Shown here piece after piece: positions 49,946 to 59,929 of a stretch of 64,000 nt of DNA. Source of the stretch: Spirochaetae bacterium HGW-Spirochaetae-1 (lineage in GTDB: Bacteria; Spirochaetota; UBA4802; UBA5550); assembly GCA_002839375.1 (NCBI GenBank), contig PGXY01000001.1, forward strand, positions 62,001 to 126,000, given 5' to 3'. The notes beneath the pieces are model-generated. The model searched no databases and was not told where the DNA came from. It saw only the letters and a list, made by a program, of their open reading frames with translations. Positions within the stretch are counted from its first letter, which is position 1; each line of letters begins with the position of its first letter. A program made the position numbers and the translations under genes.

Positions 49946-52758
49946 TCTCCTTCTCTCACTCTTCGTAGATACTCCTGGATGGGCATCCTGTCAAAAGTGA
50001 TTTCATCCTTGTCAATTTTAATAATGGGGCGGAAAAAACCCTGTGAAATTTTTACCGTGGTATACACGTTGCCCTTGTCCAGTGAGAAGTTAAAGCCTTT
50101 GACTTTAACGGTATTGTCTACCACGGCCTGGGTCAGGTTCCCCAGCTTCGATTTGCCTTTTTCCTCGCTGAGGCCCTTCATGAGCTTTCCGGCAAACTCT
50201 TTGCCGATTTTGTAAATATTAATATAGCCCCGGGCATCGAGTTGCTTTTTGATGTTCACATTACGGCCCGTGAAATTGGCTGTAAGGGAAAGCTCGGCGT
50301 CCCTGGCCTTTTTGCCGGTTCTCCATTCATCGAGCTTCCCGATATCCACATTGGTCAGGTCAACGATGAGCTTGTACTCCATGTTTGCCGGTTTCATATC
50401 GGCCATGTTGAAGAGGATGCTCCGTGCCTGGAGCGATCCGTCCATGACATAGGCCTTCATATTGGATATCTCGAAAATGTTGTTGCGGAAGGCCATGAAG
50501 GCCTGGAAATCCTTCATGTATTCAAAGGTCACATTTCGGGCAGGGTGTTTTCCCTTGATTGAGCTGATGGTGAAATTTGGCTTTTCCCTGAAGTTATCAT
50601 TGTCTATGAGCTGGTCCTTGCCCACGCTCAGGAGGGACTCACTCTGTTTCCTGGCGGCGAAGGCATACCGGAAGGGAAAGTCCAGGTTGAAACCACGGAC
50701 CTCGGTTTTTTTCTTTGCGCTGGATGCATTGAAGTTATCTATCTTAAGCAACCCTGCGGCATTACCGCTGTCCAGGTCGCCTGTGATCCTCGTGGAGAGA
50801 TCCATCATCCCCGACACGAACCAGTCGTCGTAGATGTTCCTCTTTTCCGGGGAATCGAATTTCATGGTAAGGTGGATGTCCGAATCGGAAAAGGGAGCCT
50901 TCTGCATCTCAAGAAAGCCCCGGGCCTGGAAAGAGGAGTTCCAGGTTTTACTGCCCAGGGCTACATTTTTAATTATGATTTTTTTTCTCACCTGGTCCTG
51001 CACCACCTGCGCTGACAGCCGGAGGTCCATGAGGTCATAGTCGGGTATCTTCGCCAGCATCTGCAGGTCGGCCGCCATTGCTTCCCGGGACTGGCTGAAG
51101 TCCAGGTCAATGTTCATGGTCACGGGATTTTTCAGTGGAATGGATGATATTTTCTTATGATACCGGTCCGGTGTCATGGAGAGCAGGGGGTCGCGGGAAA
51201 AGGTGATATCTTCCACATGCAGAACCGCCTTCAGTGTGTCGCCCAGGAAAGCCCGTCCCCTGGTCCGGAATGACAGGGCGGAGCGGCCCGAGGCGGGTTC
51301 AAAAAACCGGAAGGAAATGCCCTTGATCAGAACCGCACGGAAGCTCTCCGTTACGGACATTTCAGCGGTGAGGTCCAGCCCGTTGTCACCGGACTTGCCT
51401 CCCTGGTATGTGTAGAAGAGATGGGGAACCTTCAGCGACGTATTCAGATCGACATCATCCCCTCTTTTCCTCGCCGTATAGGAGAGATTCATATAAGGGA
51501 TGGAGACGTCTGCTGACGGCGACGGGACCCGGGCGTAGAAGTTTTTCAGCACCACGGACCCGTCCAGAGTCAGGGCTGAAGCAGTGCCGCTGATCTTCAG
51601 GGGCATGAAGGAGATGCTGCCGCCGAAGCGGGTCTTGCGGTCGCCGGTAATGATGGCATAATAGGGATATAACTCATCGATGAGGATGGTGCTCTCACTC
51701 ATCTGCAGGTCAAGCAAGGCGTTTTTCGTCACATTCCGGATCTCGCCGCCCAGGTATATCCACCGCCGGCTTTTGAAAGTGATACTCAGGTTGTTGATGG
51801 CCAGGTAATCATTCAAAGGATTATAATATATGTTATATGAGACAAGAAAATTGAGAGGGGCAAGATGGGACTGTTTGAAGCGCACCGGCGTCCGGTAGGT
51901 GCCCAGTTTAAGCTGACTGTTAAAGCGCGGAGGCTGTCCTTTCCCATTGGCAAAATTGAGTTTCCACATAACAATAAGGGGCGGGCTTACTTCGGCATCG
52001 CGGGAATAGAATGACACGTCCAGTTCTTCCCGGGGGTTCAGGCTCATTTCCATGGTTTCCAGGAGGCGCAGGGCCTCCAGGGAGAGTGGAAGTCTCTTAA
52101 AGGGCGGAACACGCATGTCGGCCGTGAAGGTCAGGCCCTTCATGGACGCGTCGAACCCGCTTCCCCGGACATGGACATCCATGTCCTTAAGGATGAAATG
52201 CAACAAAAAATCCAGTGAGATAGGGAAGGATATCTCTTTTGCCAGGGGACCGCCTGTATCTTTCTTGGCACTGGTTTTTTTTTCAGGCTTTTTATCCCCC
52301 GCCTTCATGAGAACGTCGGTATTCCATCGCCCCTTTTTTTCCACGAGGTAAATCTTCGGCTCATAAATGCCTATTTCGGGGAAACGGACACTGCCCGTGA
52401 AGAGGCGGAAGAAGCTGTATTTGAAGACCAGTTTTTTAATACTGACAAAGGTACTCCGGTCGAATTCCGTGCCGTTTTTTATAACCAGGTCTTCCATGAC
52501 AAAACCGCTATAAGGGCTGAATTCCCGCACCGCAACGGTCAGGGTGCCGTGGGAGCTCTTGTTGAAGGTATCCGTCATAAGGGACTGCACCCTGCCGGGA
52601 GTGAGATATATCTTCAGGAAAAGGAGGGTCAGGGCAATGATAATACCCAGGGCCAGGGGAATTCTTATAAACAGGGTCTTCAGCACCTGTTTCAGTATTT
52701 TATTCCTTCTATCATCGGGAAGGGGCGGCCTGTTGTTTTTTTCTTCCATTTCATCCAT
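49942..52758 (-). CDS. AsmA/YdbH-like intermembrane protein
   Basis: About 938 residues from ATG 52758; the open frame reaches a TTG at 52833 and the ribosome site is weak, so the start is uncertain. A short basic cytoplasmic tail and one membrane helix (about 28-48) precede a very long beta-rich periplasmic chain, typical of AsmA-like lipid-transfer proteins. The region just after the helix (LTPGRVQSLMTDTF, then a FSPYSGFVMEDLVIKNG strand) is the AsmA-type start. The neighbour is a DUF1318 lipoprotein, as with E. coli YdbH and YdbL. It probably bridges the inner and outer membranes. Confidence 0.83.
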   Translation of the reverse strand: MDEMEEKNNRPPLPDDRRNKILKQVLKTLFIRIPLALGIIIALTLLFLKIYLTPGRVQSLMTDTFNKSSHGTLTVAVREFSPYSGFVMEDLVIKNGTEFDRSTFVSIKKLVFKYSFFRLFTGSVRFPEIGIYEPKIYLVEKKGRWNTDVLMKAGDKKPEKKTSAKKDTGGPLAKEISFPISLDFLLHFILKDMDVHVRGSGFDASMKGLTFTADMRVPPFKRLPLSLEALRLLETMEMSLNPREELDVSFYSRDAEVSPPLIVMWKLNFANGKGQPPRFNSQLKLGTYRTPVRFKQSHLAPLNFLVSYNIYYNPLNDYLAINNLSITFKSRRWIYLGGEIRNVTKNALLDLQMSESTILIDELYPYYAIITGDRKTRFGGSISFMPLKISGTASALTLDGSVVLKNFYARVPSPSADVSIPYMNLSYTARKRGDDVDLNTSLKVPHLFYTYQGGKSGDNGLDLTAEMSVTESFRAVLIKGISFRFFEPASGRSALSFRTRGRAFLGDTLKAVLHVEDITFSRDPLLSMTPDRYHKKISSIPLKNPVTMNIDLDFSQSREAMAADLQMLAKIPDYDLMDLRLSAQVVQDQVRKKIIIKNVALGSKTWNSSFQARGFLEMQKAPFSDSDIHLTMKFDSPEKRNIYDDWFVSGMMDLSTRITGDLDSGNAAGLLKIDNFNASSAKKKTEVRGFNLDFPFRYAFAARKQSESLLSVGKDQLIDNDNFREKPNFTISSIKGKHPARNVTFEYMKDFQAFMAFRNNIFEISNMKAYVMDGSLQARSILFNMADMKPANMEYKLIVDLTNVDIGKLDEWRTGKKARDAELSLTANFTGRNVNIKKQLDARGYINIYKIGKEFAGKLMKGLSEEKGKSKLGNLTQAVVDNTVKVKGFNFSLDKGNVYTTVKISQGFFRPIIKIDKDEITFDRMPIQEYLRRVREGE

Positions 52759-53061
52759 TTCTTTTATACCGGGTGGTCCATTTTTACAATTTGCAATAAG
52801 GAGAAAAGTATTCTTCCGATTCCAGGTTGGCAAGTAAAAATTGATCTAATAGTGTGAAGAGATCGCTATTCATAGTATAACATCAGGAACGGTTCCATGC
52901 AATTGATCCGCATAAAAATATTAAGGAATACTATCAATATTAACCTCAGGGTACATGGCCATGGGATTACTTCAATGGACAGGTATAAAATTACGGAAAA
53001 GGCTTGCAGGATAGTGATAATTTTTGTATATTTTCACGATGCTTTTGTCAGCAAAAACTTC

Positions 53062-53090
53062 TTGCTAAAATAGTCAACTGTTACGATAAT
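53062..53090 (+). promoter_or_regulatory. Promoter for the M23 peptidase - SprA-like unit
   Basis: TTGCTA (53062-53067) and GATAAT (53085-53090) are spaced by 17 bases, giving a start near 53097 and a leader of about 47 bases. The rest of the 385-base gap 52759-53143 contains no gene I can support. Confidence 0.55.
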
Positions 53091-53143
53091 GTACAGAGAA
53101 GAGTATTTGTAGACTTTCACCGGGAAAAATTTAAAAGGCAACA

Positions 53144-54139
53144 ATGAAATTTAAAATAAAAGATTTATCCAGCAGACTTAGAATGAAAATTATGGAAAGT
53201 TTTTATGTTTTCCGCAAGAAGGCCATCCGGTACTGGGACGGCTATGTGGAGAAAGGCCATGAAAAAATGACCATTATGTTCATTCCCCACAACGAGAAGA
53301 ATATCTTCAATTTTCAGATATCCAAGTTCACCATATCATTTTTTGTATTCCTTTTTGTTGTCATCATTGTCACGTCATCCTATGCCCTGATAAAAAATGC
53401 CGCGGTGAAACGTGAGGAGCAGCGCCTCATGATGACCTATGAGGATATCCGGTCCCATCTCATTCGTTTTGAGAAGCTGACAAACGACGTGGAAACTCTC
53501 ATGGAGGATGTGAAGCCTGAAGTGGAGGAGCTCTATGAGCTGGCCGCCGGTACTGACGATGTGGATAAACTCTGGACCGTAGAAGACTTCGATAAAGAGG
53601 ATATGGAAGCGCTGAAGAAAATGAAAAATATCCTGCCCGATGAGATATTCACTATAAAGGAACTGCAGAAGGACCTGGTCTGCACCACCAATACAATCAA
53701 GACGGTGAAAAATTTTATCGATGTCCGCAGCAAGGTTATTCAGGATACACCATCGATAATATCAAACTCCGGTCACATAACGTCTCTTTTCGGATGGCGC
53801 CGTTCCCCCTTCGGCCACGGCAGGGATTTTCATACGGGCATCGATATCGCCGCTGCCAGCGGTACCGTTATCCAGGCCACGGCTCCGGGCGTCATAATGT
53901 CGGCGGGATGGGGTGGTGGATACGGACACATGATTCGCATTCAGCATAAATACGGTTTTGAGACCATATACGGGCACTGCCGGTCGATCATCGTGGCCCA
54001 GGGTCAATCCGTTAAAAAGGGACAGATCATCGGCTATGTGGGACAGACGGGAAACGCCACGGGAAATCACTGTCACTATGAGATTCGTCTGGGCGGCATA
54101 CCCATCAATCCCTATCCTTATATGAGCAGAATCTGGTAA
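53144..54139 (+). CDS. Membrane-anchored M23 (LytM-type) peptidase
   Basis: 331 residues. One membrane helix (about 64-86) is followed by a periplasmic coiled coil (about 90-200) and a C-terminal LytM domain. The zinc-binding sites are visible: HTGIDIA (His and Asp, about 230-236) and HCHYE (about 308-312), with the usual GYGHMIRIQHKYGFETIYGH block. All metal residues appear intact, so it can be an active peptidoglycan endopeptidase rather than an activator. It is 114 bases upstream of the SprA-like gene and shares its promoter. Confidence 0.92.
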   Translation: MKFKIKDLSSRLRMKIMESFYVFRKKAIRYWDGYVEKGHEKMTIMFIPHNEKNIFNFQISKFTISFFVFLFVVIIVTSSYALIKNAAVKREEQRLMMTYEDIRSHLIRFEKLTNDVETLMEDVKPEVEELYELAAGTDDVDKLWTVEDFDKEDMEALKKMKNILPDEIFTIKELQKDLVCTTNTIKTVKNFIDVRSKVIQDTPSIISNSGHITSLFGWRRSPFGHGRDFHTGIDIAAASGTVIQATAPGVIMSAGWGGGYGHMIRIQHKYGFETIYGHCRSIIVAQGQSVKKGQIIGYVGQTGNATGNHCHYEIRLGGIPINPYPYMSRIW

Positions 54140-54253
54140 TTCGCTGCTGCAGTCTTAATAAACAGGCACCAGTAAGGGAAAAATCCTCCGGGCTGAAATC
54201 CCGCCTCGTCATATTTCTGTTGCAAAAAAGACCGATACCATGAAAATAGATCC

Positions 54254-57200
54254 ATGTGGAAAAGGCCCTACACTGTCCTCCTTACACTCTCCATCGGCGC
54301 TGTAGTCTTTGCGCTGACTTACGCGTATACGGAAAACAAAGGATTTAAAACACAGCTCGAGGATTACATTGAACGTCATGCCATTGCTGAAACGGCGGAA
54401 TCTGCTGAAATTAAAAATGACGAGGATAACACTTATTCATCGACAGTGATTATCCTCCCGCCGATTTCCATGGGCACGGATTACCGGGAAGGCGACTGGG
54501 ACCGGTATATCGTTGCTCCGGGATACCGGTCCATGGAAGATCGGCAGGGCGTCACTACGCTATATCGCGGCGCTGACACGGAGTTTATATCCTACGGTTC
54601 CATGAAGCTCAATCTTGCTTATGGGGGTTCCGTTTTTGCCAATGATAAATACCGCCTCTCCGATCAGGACAGGGCGACCTCATCCCTGGTGCAGTCGGGA
54701 TTCATGCCGGAACAGGAAATGCAGTTGCACATGGAAGGGAAAATCGGCGACCGCATGACCGTGTATATAGATCATGACAGTCAGAAGCAGGATAATCATT
54801 ACCTCATGCAGTACCGCGCCGTCAAGGATGACGAAGTTATACGGGAAATCAATGCCGGTGAAATCGATATAAAATTCAACGCTTCAAAGTATGCTGTCTA
54901 TGATAACAATACCAGCAAAGGCCTCGGTGTTGATATAACTTTAAGAAAGAAAAACCTCCAGGTGAAGGCCTTCGGGAGTATTTCCCGTGGTGAGACCACC
55001 GTGGAAACTTTCCGGGGCAACTCTTCTTCGGGCAGCACGCACCTGGCGGAATATCAGTATGTTAAAAGGATGTATTATCAGGTTGAGCCCTATATACGCT
55101 ATGATGGGGCAGGGAACGTACCGTCTTTCCCGGGAGCCTATACGTCTTTCAACACGTTCACGTCGGACCAAGCCTCCTTCACTCCCCATGCGGTAAACCT
55201 GGAACCCTCGGGTTTTGAAGTATATCTCGACGATCAGAACCCGAATAACAACTCTGACGCGATACAGCTTTCCATCGACCAGGGATATTATTCAAGACTC
55301 AGGGACGGCGTCGATTATACGGTTAACTACACCACGGGTCTGATCAAATTTCTCAGGGATATTCCCGAAAGCGGAAGGATATTTGTGTTGTACAATCTGA
55401 AAGGGGGATCGTCAGCCTCCACTGACCCGGCCGCGCTGTACAACACGGTATACCCGGGCCGCTTTTTTGTGTTCATCAAATACGGCGCTATTATCAATGA
55501 GGATGCGGACCGTAATGGCGCCATTGACGGCGACCGCAACGGTGACGGGGTCATGAATCTTGATGTCTATGAAGTCAGGTCCTTTTATTACCTGGGAGAC
55601 CGGCAGCTCCTCTCCAGCGATTTTTCCCTGCAGTTTTATCGTGAAAACAGCATCATGACTAAAACGGATATAAGTGCCCTGGGCGCTTATATCATTGATT
55701 ACACAACGGGGACCATTTCTTTTTCCCACAGGGAACCCTTCAGATCATTGATCGACAGCGCATCCCTCGATGATATATATACGGAGAAACAGCCGGCGGG
55801 AGTTGCCACTGTATCACGATACGCTATGCTGGCCGATTATTACCGCGAGGCCAGGACTTTCCAGCTCAAAAATTTTAATATCATCCCCGGCAGCGTGCAG
55901 GTGAAGGTTAATGATCGCGTGCTTGCCGAGTCCCTCTATTCCCTGGACTATACCACGGGATACCTCATGTTCACCGATCAGAACAATCCACAGATCAGCA
56001 GCGAAACAGCTATAGAAGTACGGTATGAATATCTTCCCCTGGGCGGGCAGTCCCAGGATTTTATCGGCGGCGTCCGGGCCGATTATGAGTTTAACCGTAA
56101 TCTTTCCTTTGGAGGAAGCATCCTGTTAAACAGGAGTTCGGGGTCTGAGATTATCCCCCAGCTCGGGGCCGAGTCATCCCAGACCTTTCTTTTTGAAGGG
56201 GATACCACCCTGAAGCTGGACGGCAGAAGGATCGCCGAGGCCGTAAATATCTTCACCGAAAAGAAAAGGGATTATGTACCCGTGGAGATAACGGGCTACG
56301 CTGAAATCGCCAGAAGCTATCGCGATGTGAATACCTTCGGCAAGGGCCTCCTGGATAACATGGAATCATCGAATGAGATTACTACGATCTCTCTCTCTGA
56401 GAAGGACTGGGTCCTTTCCTCCATGCCCGGCGGCACCTTGCAGGCCGACCGGGGACTTTTATATTATTACTATTATCAGGACCCCTTCAATCCCGGCAGC
56501 CTGAAGGGCACATCGTATAACGCCACTGCCGTGGCCTATGCTGTAAAACCGGGACCCTATAATGTGGCCACGGGGCATGTGGCAGATTCCATAGAAGATA
56601 CGTCTGCCCAGAGGTCGCTTGTCTTTGATTATGAATTCACCGGTGGGACAACCTGCGTGTCCGTGGCGAGCAGGCAGTTTTCCGGAGGTGCCGTGGATTT
56701 TTCCGGTCTCCAGTATGTGGAGATATCGTACCGTTTTGAAGGAACTAACGATGTTAATCTTTTTCTTGACCTGGGGAAAATAAATGAGGACAGCGACGGC
56801 GACGGCATTCTCGACACCGAGGATACCAACCTGAACGGGTATCTCGACGTGGATCCCGATTCGAATCTGACCGAGGATGACGGATATCCCTTTAACGGAA
56901 ATTACAGCACGGTAGTGGGATCGGGCCCGGGACTCAGTTCCTATATCAGGGGCGACGGGGTTCTCAATACGGAAGACCTGAACCGAAACGGCTCTCTCGA
57001 TACCGGTGAAAACGTGATAACCCTGCCGGGAGCAGATACCAGCCCGGCGTCGCTTACGATAAGCGCCATTGATACATCATGGAAAAGGGCGCGTATCTAC
57101 ATGAATACATCTCTCACAACGGCCCAGATTGAGCTGCTGAAAGAGATATGGACCGTTCGTCTTTATATGAAGGGAAATGCTGGAGAGAGTGGTAAACTGT

Positions 57201-59914
57201 TCATTGACGATATCCGCTTCGTCTCCTCCCGATGGAAAGATCCACGGATAAACGGCGTTACTGCCAGTCCGGCGAATCTCCAGATCACCACGGTGAACAG
57301 CATCAATGACAGTGATTACCGGGCAAATGCCTTTATTTTTGAACAAAGTGGCGTCTATAAATCTCTCTATGGGGAAAAAACCGCCGATGAGCTGGCACGG
57401 GAGACCGAATCGGCTATGCAGGTCTGGTATAATGGAACCTCCGGCGATGAATTCTCCATGGAAAGGCGTCTCTCCAGTCCCGTGGATCTACGATTTTACC
57501 GGACGCTTAACCTGTGGCAATACTGTTTTCAGAGCGGTGACGAAATGAGTGTCATTATAGGCTCCTCGGACACGGATTACCGGGAGTACCGCTATACCAT
57601 GGATTTTCCCAATGTCTGGCGTGAGACGAAATTGAAACTTCAGGAAGACTCTTCCGGGGACGTGGAGATATTCAGCCAGACCGGTGATCCCGACATGAAG
57701 AGAATAAATTTTATTAAAATCATTGTACGTTCCGGAAACGCCGCGGGGAAGATATGGATCAACGATATATACGCCTCGCAGCCGGAAACGCAGAAAAGCA
57801 ACGCTCACTGGGTCGAGAGCGATATTAAAATAAAACGCCCTCTTTTTAAGACCGAAAAGGGAACACCGGTTTTTTCCGATATTGATGTGAAATTCGTGCA
57901 GAAGGGCCATGGGTCCCAGTTTAGCTCCGTCGGCAAAGCCGGCACGGATATGAGTGAGCAGTACTATGAAATCTATTCTTCTATGAATGTTCTTCCCCGG
58001 TGGAAAACCATGTTCGACTTTATACGGGAGGACTCGGTCACGGACAGTCTTAATGAAGACGTGAGTGAAACAAAGAGGGGAGAAACGGTCAGAAATTCAT
58101 TTTATGTAATGTCGGACTATGTTTCGGATACAAGCGGCATTCCCAGTATTCAGCTTTCCTGTAAAAGCGATTTTTATGATAATATGCGCGATGAATCAGC
58201 CCTGAGCAATGATATAAGCAGGAGAACAGGAAAAATATCCCATACCCCAACTATCCTGATAAATGAAAAGATAGAAAATTTCCTTTCAGGCATTCTCACT
58301 ACCCGGCTTCTCATGAATATGCTGTTCAAAGAAGAAAAACTTGATCGCATGTCGGGGACCCTCGATTCCGCCAGTCTTTCATTGATCGTCCCTCTTGAGG
58401 AATCGGAAAAGAGCCAGAGAGTCGATACCAGTGTTGAAATGAGTTATTCCAATAAGGTATTTTTTATACGACCTGTGTTCACGATGGCCTCGGAAGAAAT
58501 CGTCGAGTATACAGGGAAGTCTTCATATAACGACTCCTCGCTGCTCGGTGATCTGCGGGGAGATTTTCATTTTCCATTTATATTAAGTGATGACGCAAGG
58601 CTCGTGGAGAGGAACAAGGGTTTGAACTGTTCGTTGGGTATAACCGATTACGGGTACATCTCACCCGTTTACTCCATGGAGATGTATTACCGGGAGAACT
58701 CCTTCCGCGATTATAATGACTCGGAACTCACGACAAGCGGATCTTTCGTAAGGGCGAAGGATGCGCGGAGTTCCGCAATCAGCAGGATAGATGTTCCCGT
58801 AAACCTGAATAAAATCAGTACTGTAAAAAAGGCCGGATTTATAAAGGGACTTAACGCGTCTTTTGCCAGGTCGGTCTATTTTTCTGAAACAGCCATCCCC
58901 TACGAGGGAGAGGGATATGATGCCTTTGACGAACAATATGGATTGAAAAGATCATCTTCGGGGATACTAAACGAAGGGCTCAACGTAATACAATTTTTCC
59001 CGGGATATTTCTTTCTCGGACGGAAAACCGCTTCGAAGGGAAGGGACTATGTGTACAAAACATTGAACTCTTCAATAGATTATGCGACGGGAACTACTGT
59101 GGCCGATTATAACAATGGTTTGAAGATTATTGAAAATTTTTCCCTTAATCTTCTTTTTGATTTTTCACTTTTTACGGCCGACACGGGCGCCGGACTCAAT
59201 CAGATATGTGAACGTCAGAATATTTATGGTATTCCACAACAGATAATAACCCGCACTTTCAATACACGCTTCAGTTTTGACCTGATGAAAATATTTGATT
59301 TCTGGTTTTTCCGTCCCAACAGCCAGGACCAGCCCTATCATGCAGCGTTTTTTGAATTGGGATATTCTCTCAATAACAGTATGATAATAACGGGAAATTT
59401 ATACGAAAATACCCATACACCGTCAATCGGAATTACTTTCAAGTGGGATCGTTCCCACCTGGGCATCATAACCGGTGTAGACATTCGAAGCAAAAAGTAT
59501 CATGAATTCATTTCAGCGGAAAGTACTGCCGATGCGATTTATTATGACGCTATTACCATCAACCCGGGTTTCAGTGAGGTTGATACGGGGTATACTTTTT
59601 CGGTGGTCTATGAGACCGATGTAAAGTGGATATATGACGCCTTCTCGAAGGTGTATGCCCTTGTGGCCTTTCCTATTTTTACGATAGAGTATTCCATGAA
59701 GCTTAATCGCTATGATTATTCGCTGACAGCCATACCTGAACCCTATGACATGCACCTGCTCCAGGGAAAACTGACAATGGATCTGCACCGGAATGTGCAG
59801 GGAGGTATGACAGGGAAGATGGCCCTGGAAAATTACCGGAGCCGCGAAACAGGGGAAGTCATAAGAAGTATCATTTCATATGAAGTAGCGGCCCAGATGA
59901 CACTGCTGTTTTAA
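54254..59914 (+). CDS. SprA-like giant outer-membrane protein
   Basis: 1886 residues with an N-terminal signal/anchor (about 5-25). Segments match the SprA (T9SS translocon) family: GKIGDRMTVYIDHDSQ (162-177) followed by EVIREINAGEI, the repeated strand pair NIIPGSVQVKVN (542-553) with YSLDYTTGYL, and KPGPYN (about 765-770). Acidic Asp/Asn-rich calcium-binding style loops occur near 416-436 and 844-873 (DSDGDGILDTEDTN). The last third is strand-rich and the chain ends in Phe, as outer-membrane barrels do. Shorter than typical SprA (over 2,300 residues). No other T9SS gene is in the window. Confidence 0.85.
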   Translation: MWKRPYTVLLTLSIGAVVFALTYAYTENKGFKTQLEDYIERHAIAETAESAEIKNDEDNTYSSTVIILPPISMGTDYREGDWDRYIVAPGYRSMEDRQGVTTLYRGADTEFISYGSMKLNLAYGGSVFANDKYRLSDQDRATSSLVQSGFMPEQEMQLHMEGKIGDRMTVYIDHDSQKQDNHYLMQYRAVKDDEVIREINAGEIDIKFNASKYAVYDNNTSKGLGVDITLRKKNLQVKAFGSISRGETTVETFRGNSSSGSTHLAEYQYVKRMYYQVEPYIRYDGAGNVPSFPGAYTSFNTFTSDQASFTPHAVNLEPSGFEVYLDDQNPNNNSDAIQLSIDQGYYSRLRDGVDYTVNYTTGLIKFLRDIPESGRIFVLYNLKGGSSASTDPAALYNTVYPGRFFVFIKYGAIINEDADRNGAIDGDRNGDGVMNLDVYEVRSFYYLGDRQLLSSDFSLQFYRENSIMTKTDISALGAYIIDYTTGTISFSHREPFRSLIDSASLDDIYTEKQPAGVATVSRYAMLADYYREARTFQLKNFNIIPGSVQVKVNDRVLAESLYSLDYTTGYLMFTDQNNPQISSETAIEVRYEYLPLGGQSQDFIGGVRADYEFNRNLSFGGSILLNRSSGSEIIPQLGAESSQTFLFEGDTTLKLDGRRIAEAVNIFTEKKRDYVPVEITGYAEIARSYRDVNTFGKGLLDNMESSNEITTISLSEKDWVLSSMPGGTLQADRGLLYYYYYQDPFNPGSLKGTSYNATAVAYAVKPGPYNVATGHVADSIEDTSAQRSLVFDYEFTGGTTCVSVASRQFSGGAVDFSGLQYVEISYRFEGTNDVNLFLDLGKINEDSDGDGILDTEDTNLNGYLDVDPDSNLTEDDGYPFNGNYSTVVGSGPGLSSYIRGDGVLNTEDLNRNGSLDTGENVITLPGADTSPASLTISAIDTSWKRARIYMNTSLTTAQIELLKEIWTVRLYMKGNAGESGKLFIDDIRFVSSRWKDPRINGVTASPANLQITTVNSINDSDYRANAFIFEQSGVYKSLYGEKTADELARETESAMQVWYNGTSGDEFSMERRLSSPVDLRFYRTLNLWQYCFQSGDEMSVIIGSSDTDYREYRYTMDFPNVWRETKLKLQEDSSGDVEIFSQTGDPDMKRINFIKIIVRSGNAAGKIWINDIYASQPETQKSNAHWVESDIKIKRPLFKTEKGTPVFSDIDVKFVQKGHGSQFSSVGKAGTDMSEQYYEIYSSMNVLPRWKTMFDFIREDSVTDSLNEDVSETKRGETVRNSFYVMSDYVSDTSGIPSIQLSCKSDFYDNMRDESALSNDISRRTGKISHTPTILINEKIENFLSGILTTRLLMNMLFKEEKLDRMSGTLDSASLSLIVPLEESEKSQRVDTSVEMSYSNKVFFIRPVFTMASEEIVEYTGKSSYNDSSLLGDLRGDFHFPFILSDDARLVERNKGLNCSLGITDYGYISPVYSMEMYYRENSFRDYNDSELTTSGSFVRAKDARSSAISRIDVPVNLNKISTVKKAGFIKGLNASFARSVYFSETAIPYEGEGYDAFDEQYGLKRSSSGILNEGLNVIQFFPGYFFLGRKTASKGRDYVYKTLNSSIDYATGTTVADYNNGLKIIENFSLNLLFDFSLFTADTGAGLNQICERQNIYGIPQQIITRTFNTRFSFDLMKIFDFWFFRPNSQDQPYHAAFFELGYSLNNSMIITGNLYENTHTPSIGITFKWDRSHLGIITGVDIRSKKYHEFISAESTADAIYYDAITINPGFSEVDTGYTFSVVYETDVKWIYDAFSKVYALVAFPIFTIEYSMKLNRYDYSLTAIPEPYDMHLLQGKLTMDLHRNVQGGMTGKMALENYRSRETGEVIRSIISYEVAAQMTLLF

Positions 59915-59929
59915 AGGAACCTGTCGGAA

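Noticed and set aside
54254-59914. Complete type 9 secretion system
   Set aside because: Only a SprA-like protein is present; no PorV, GldK/L/M/N or T9SS sorting domains were seen in the window.
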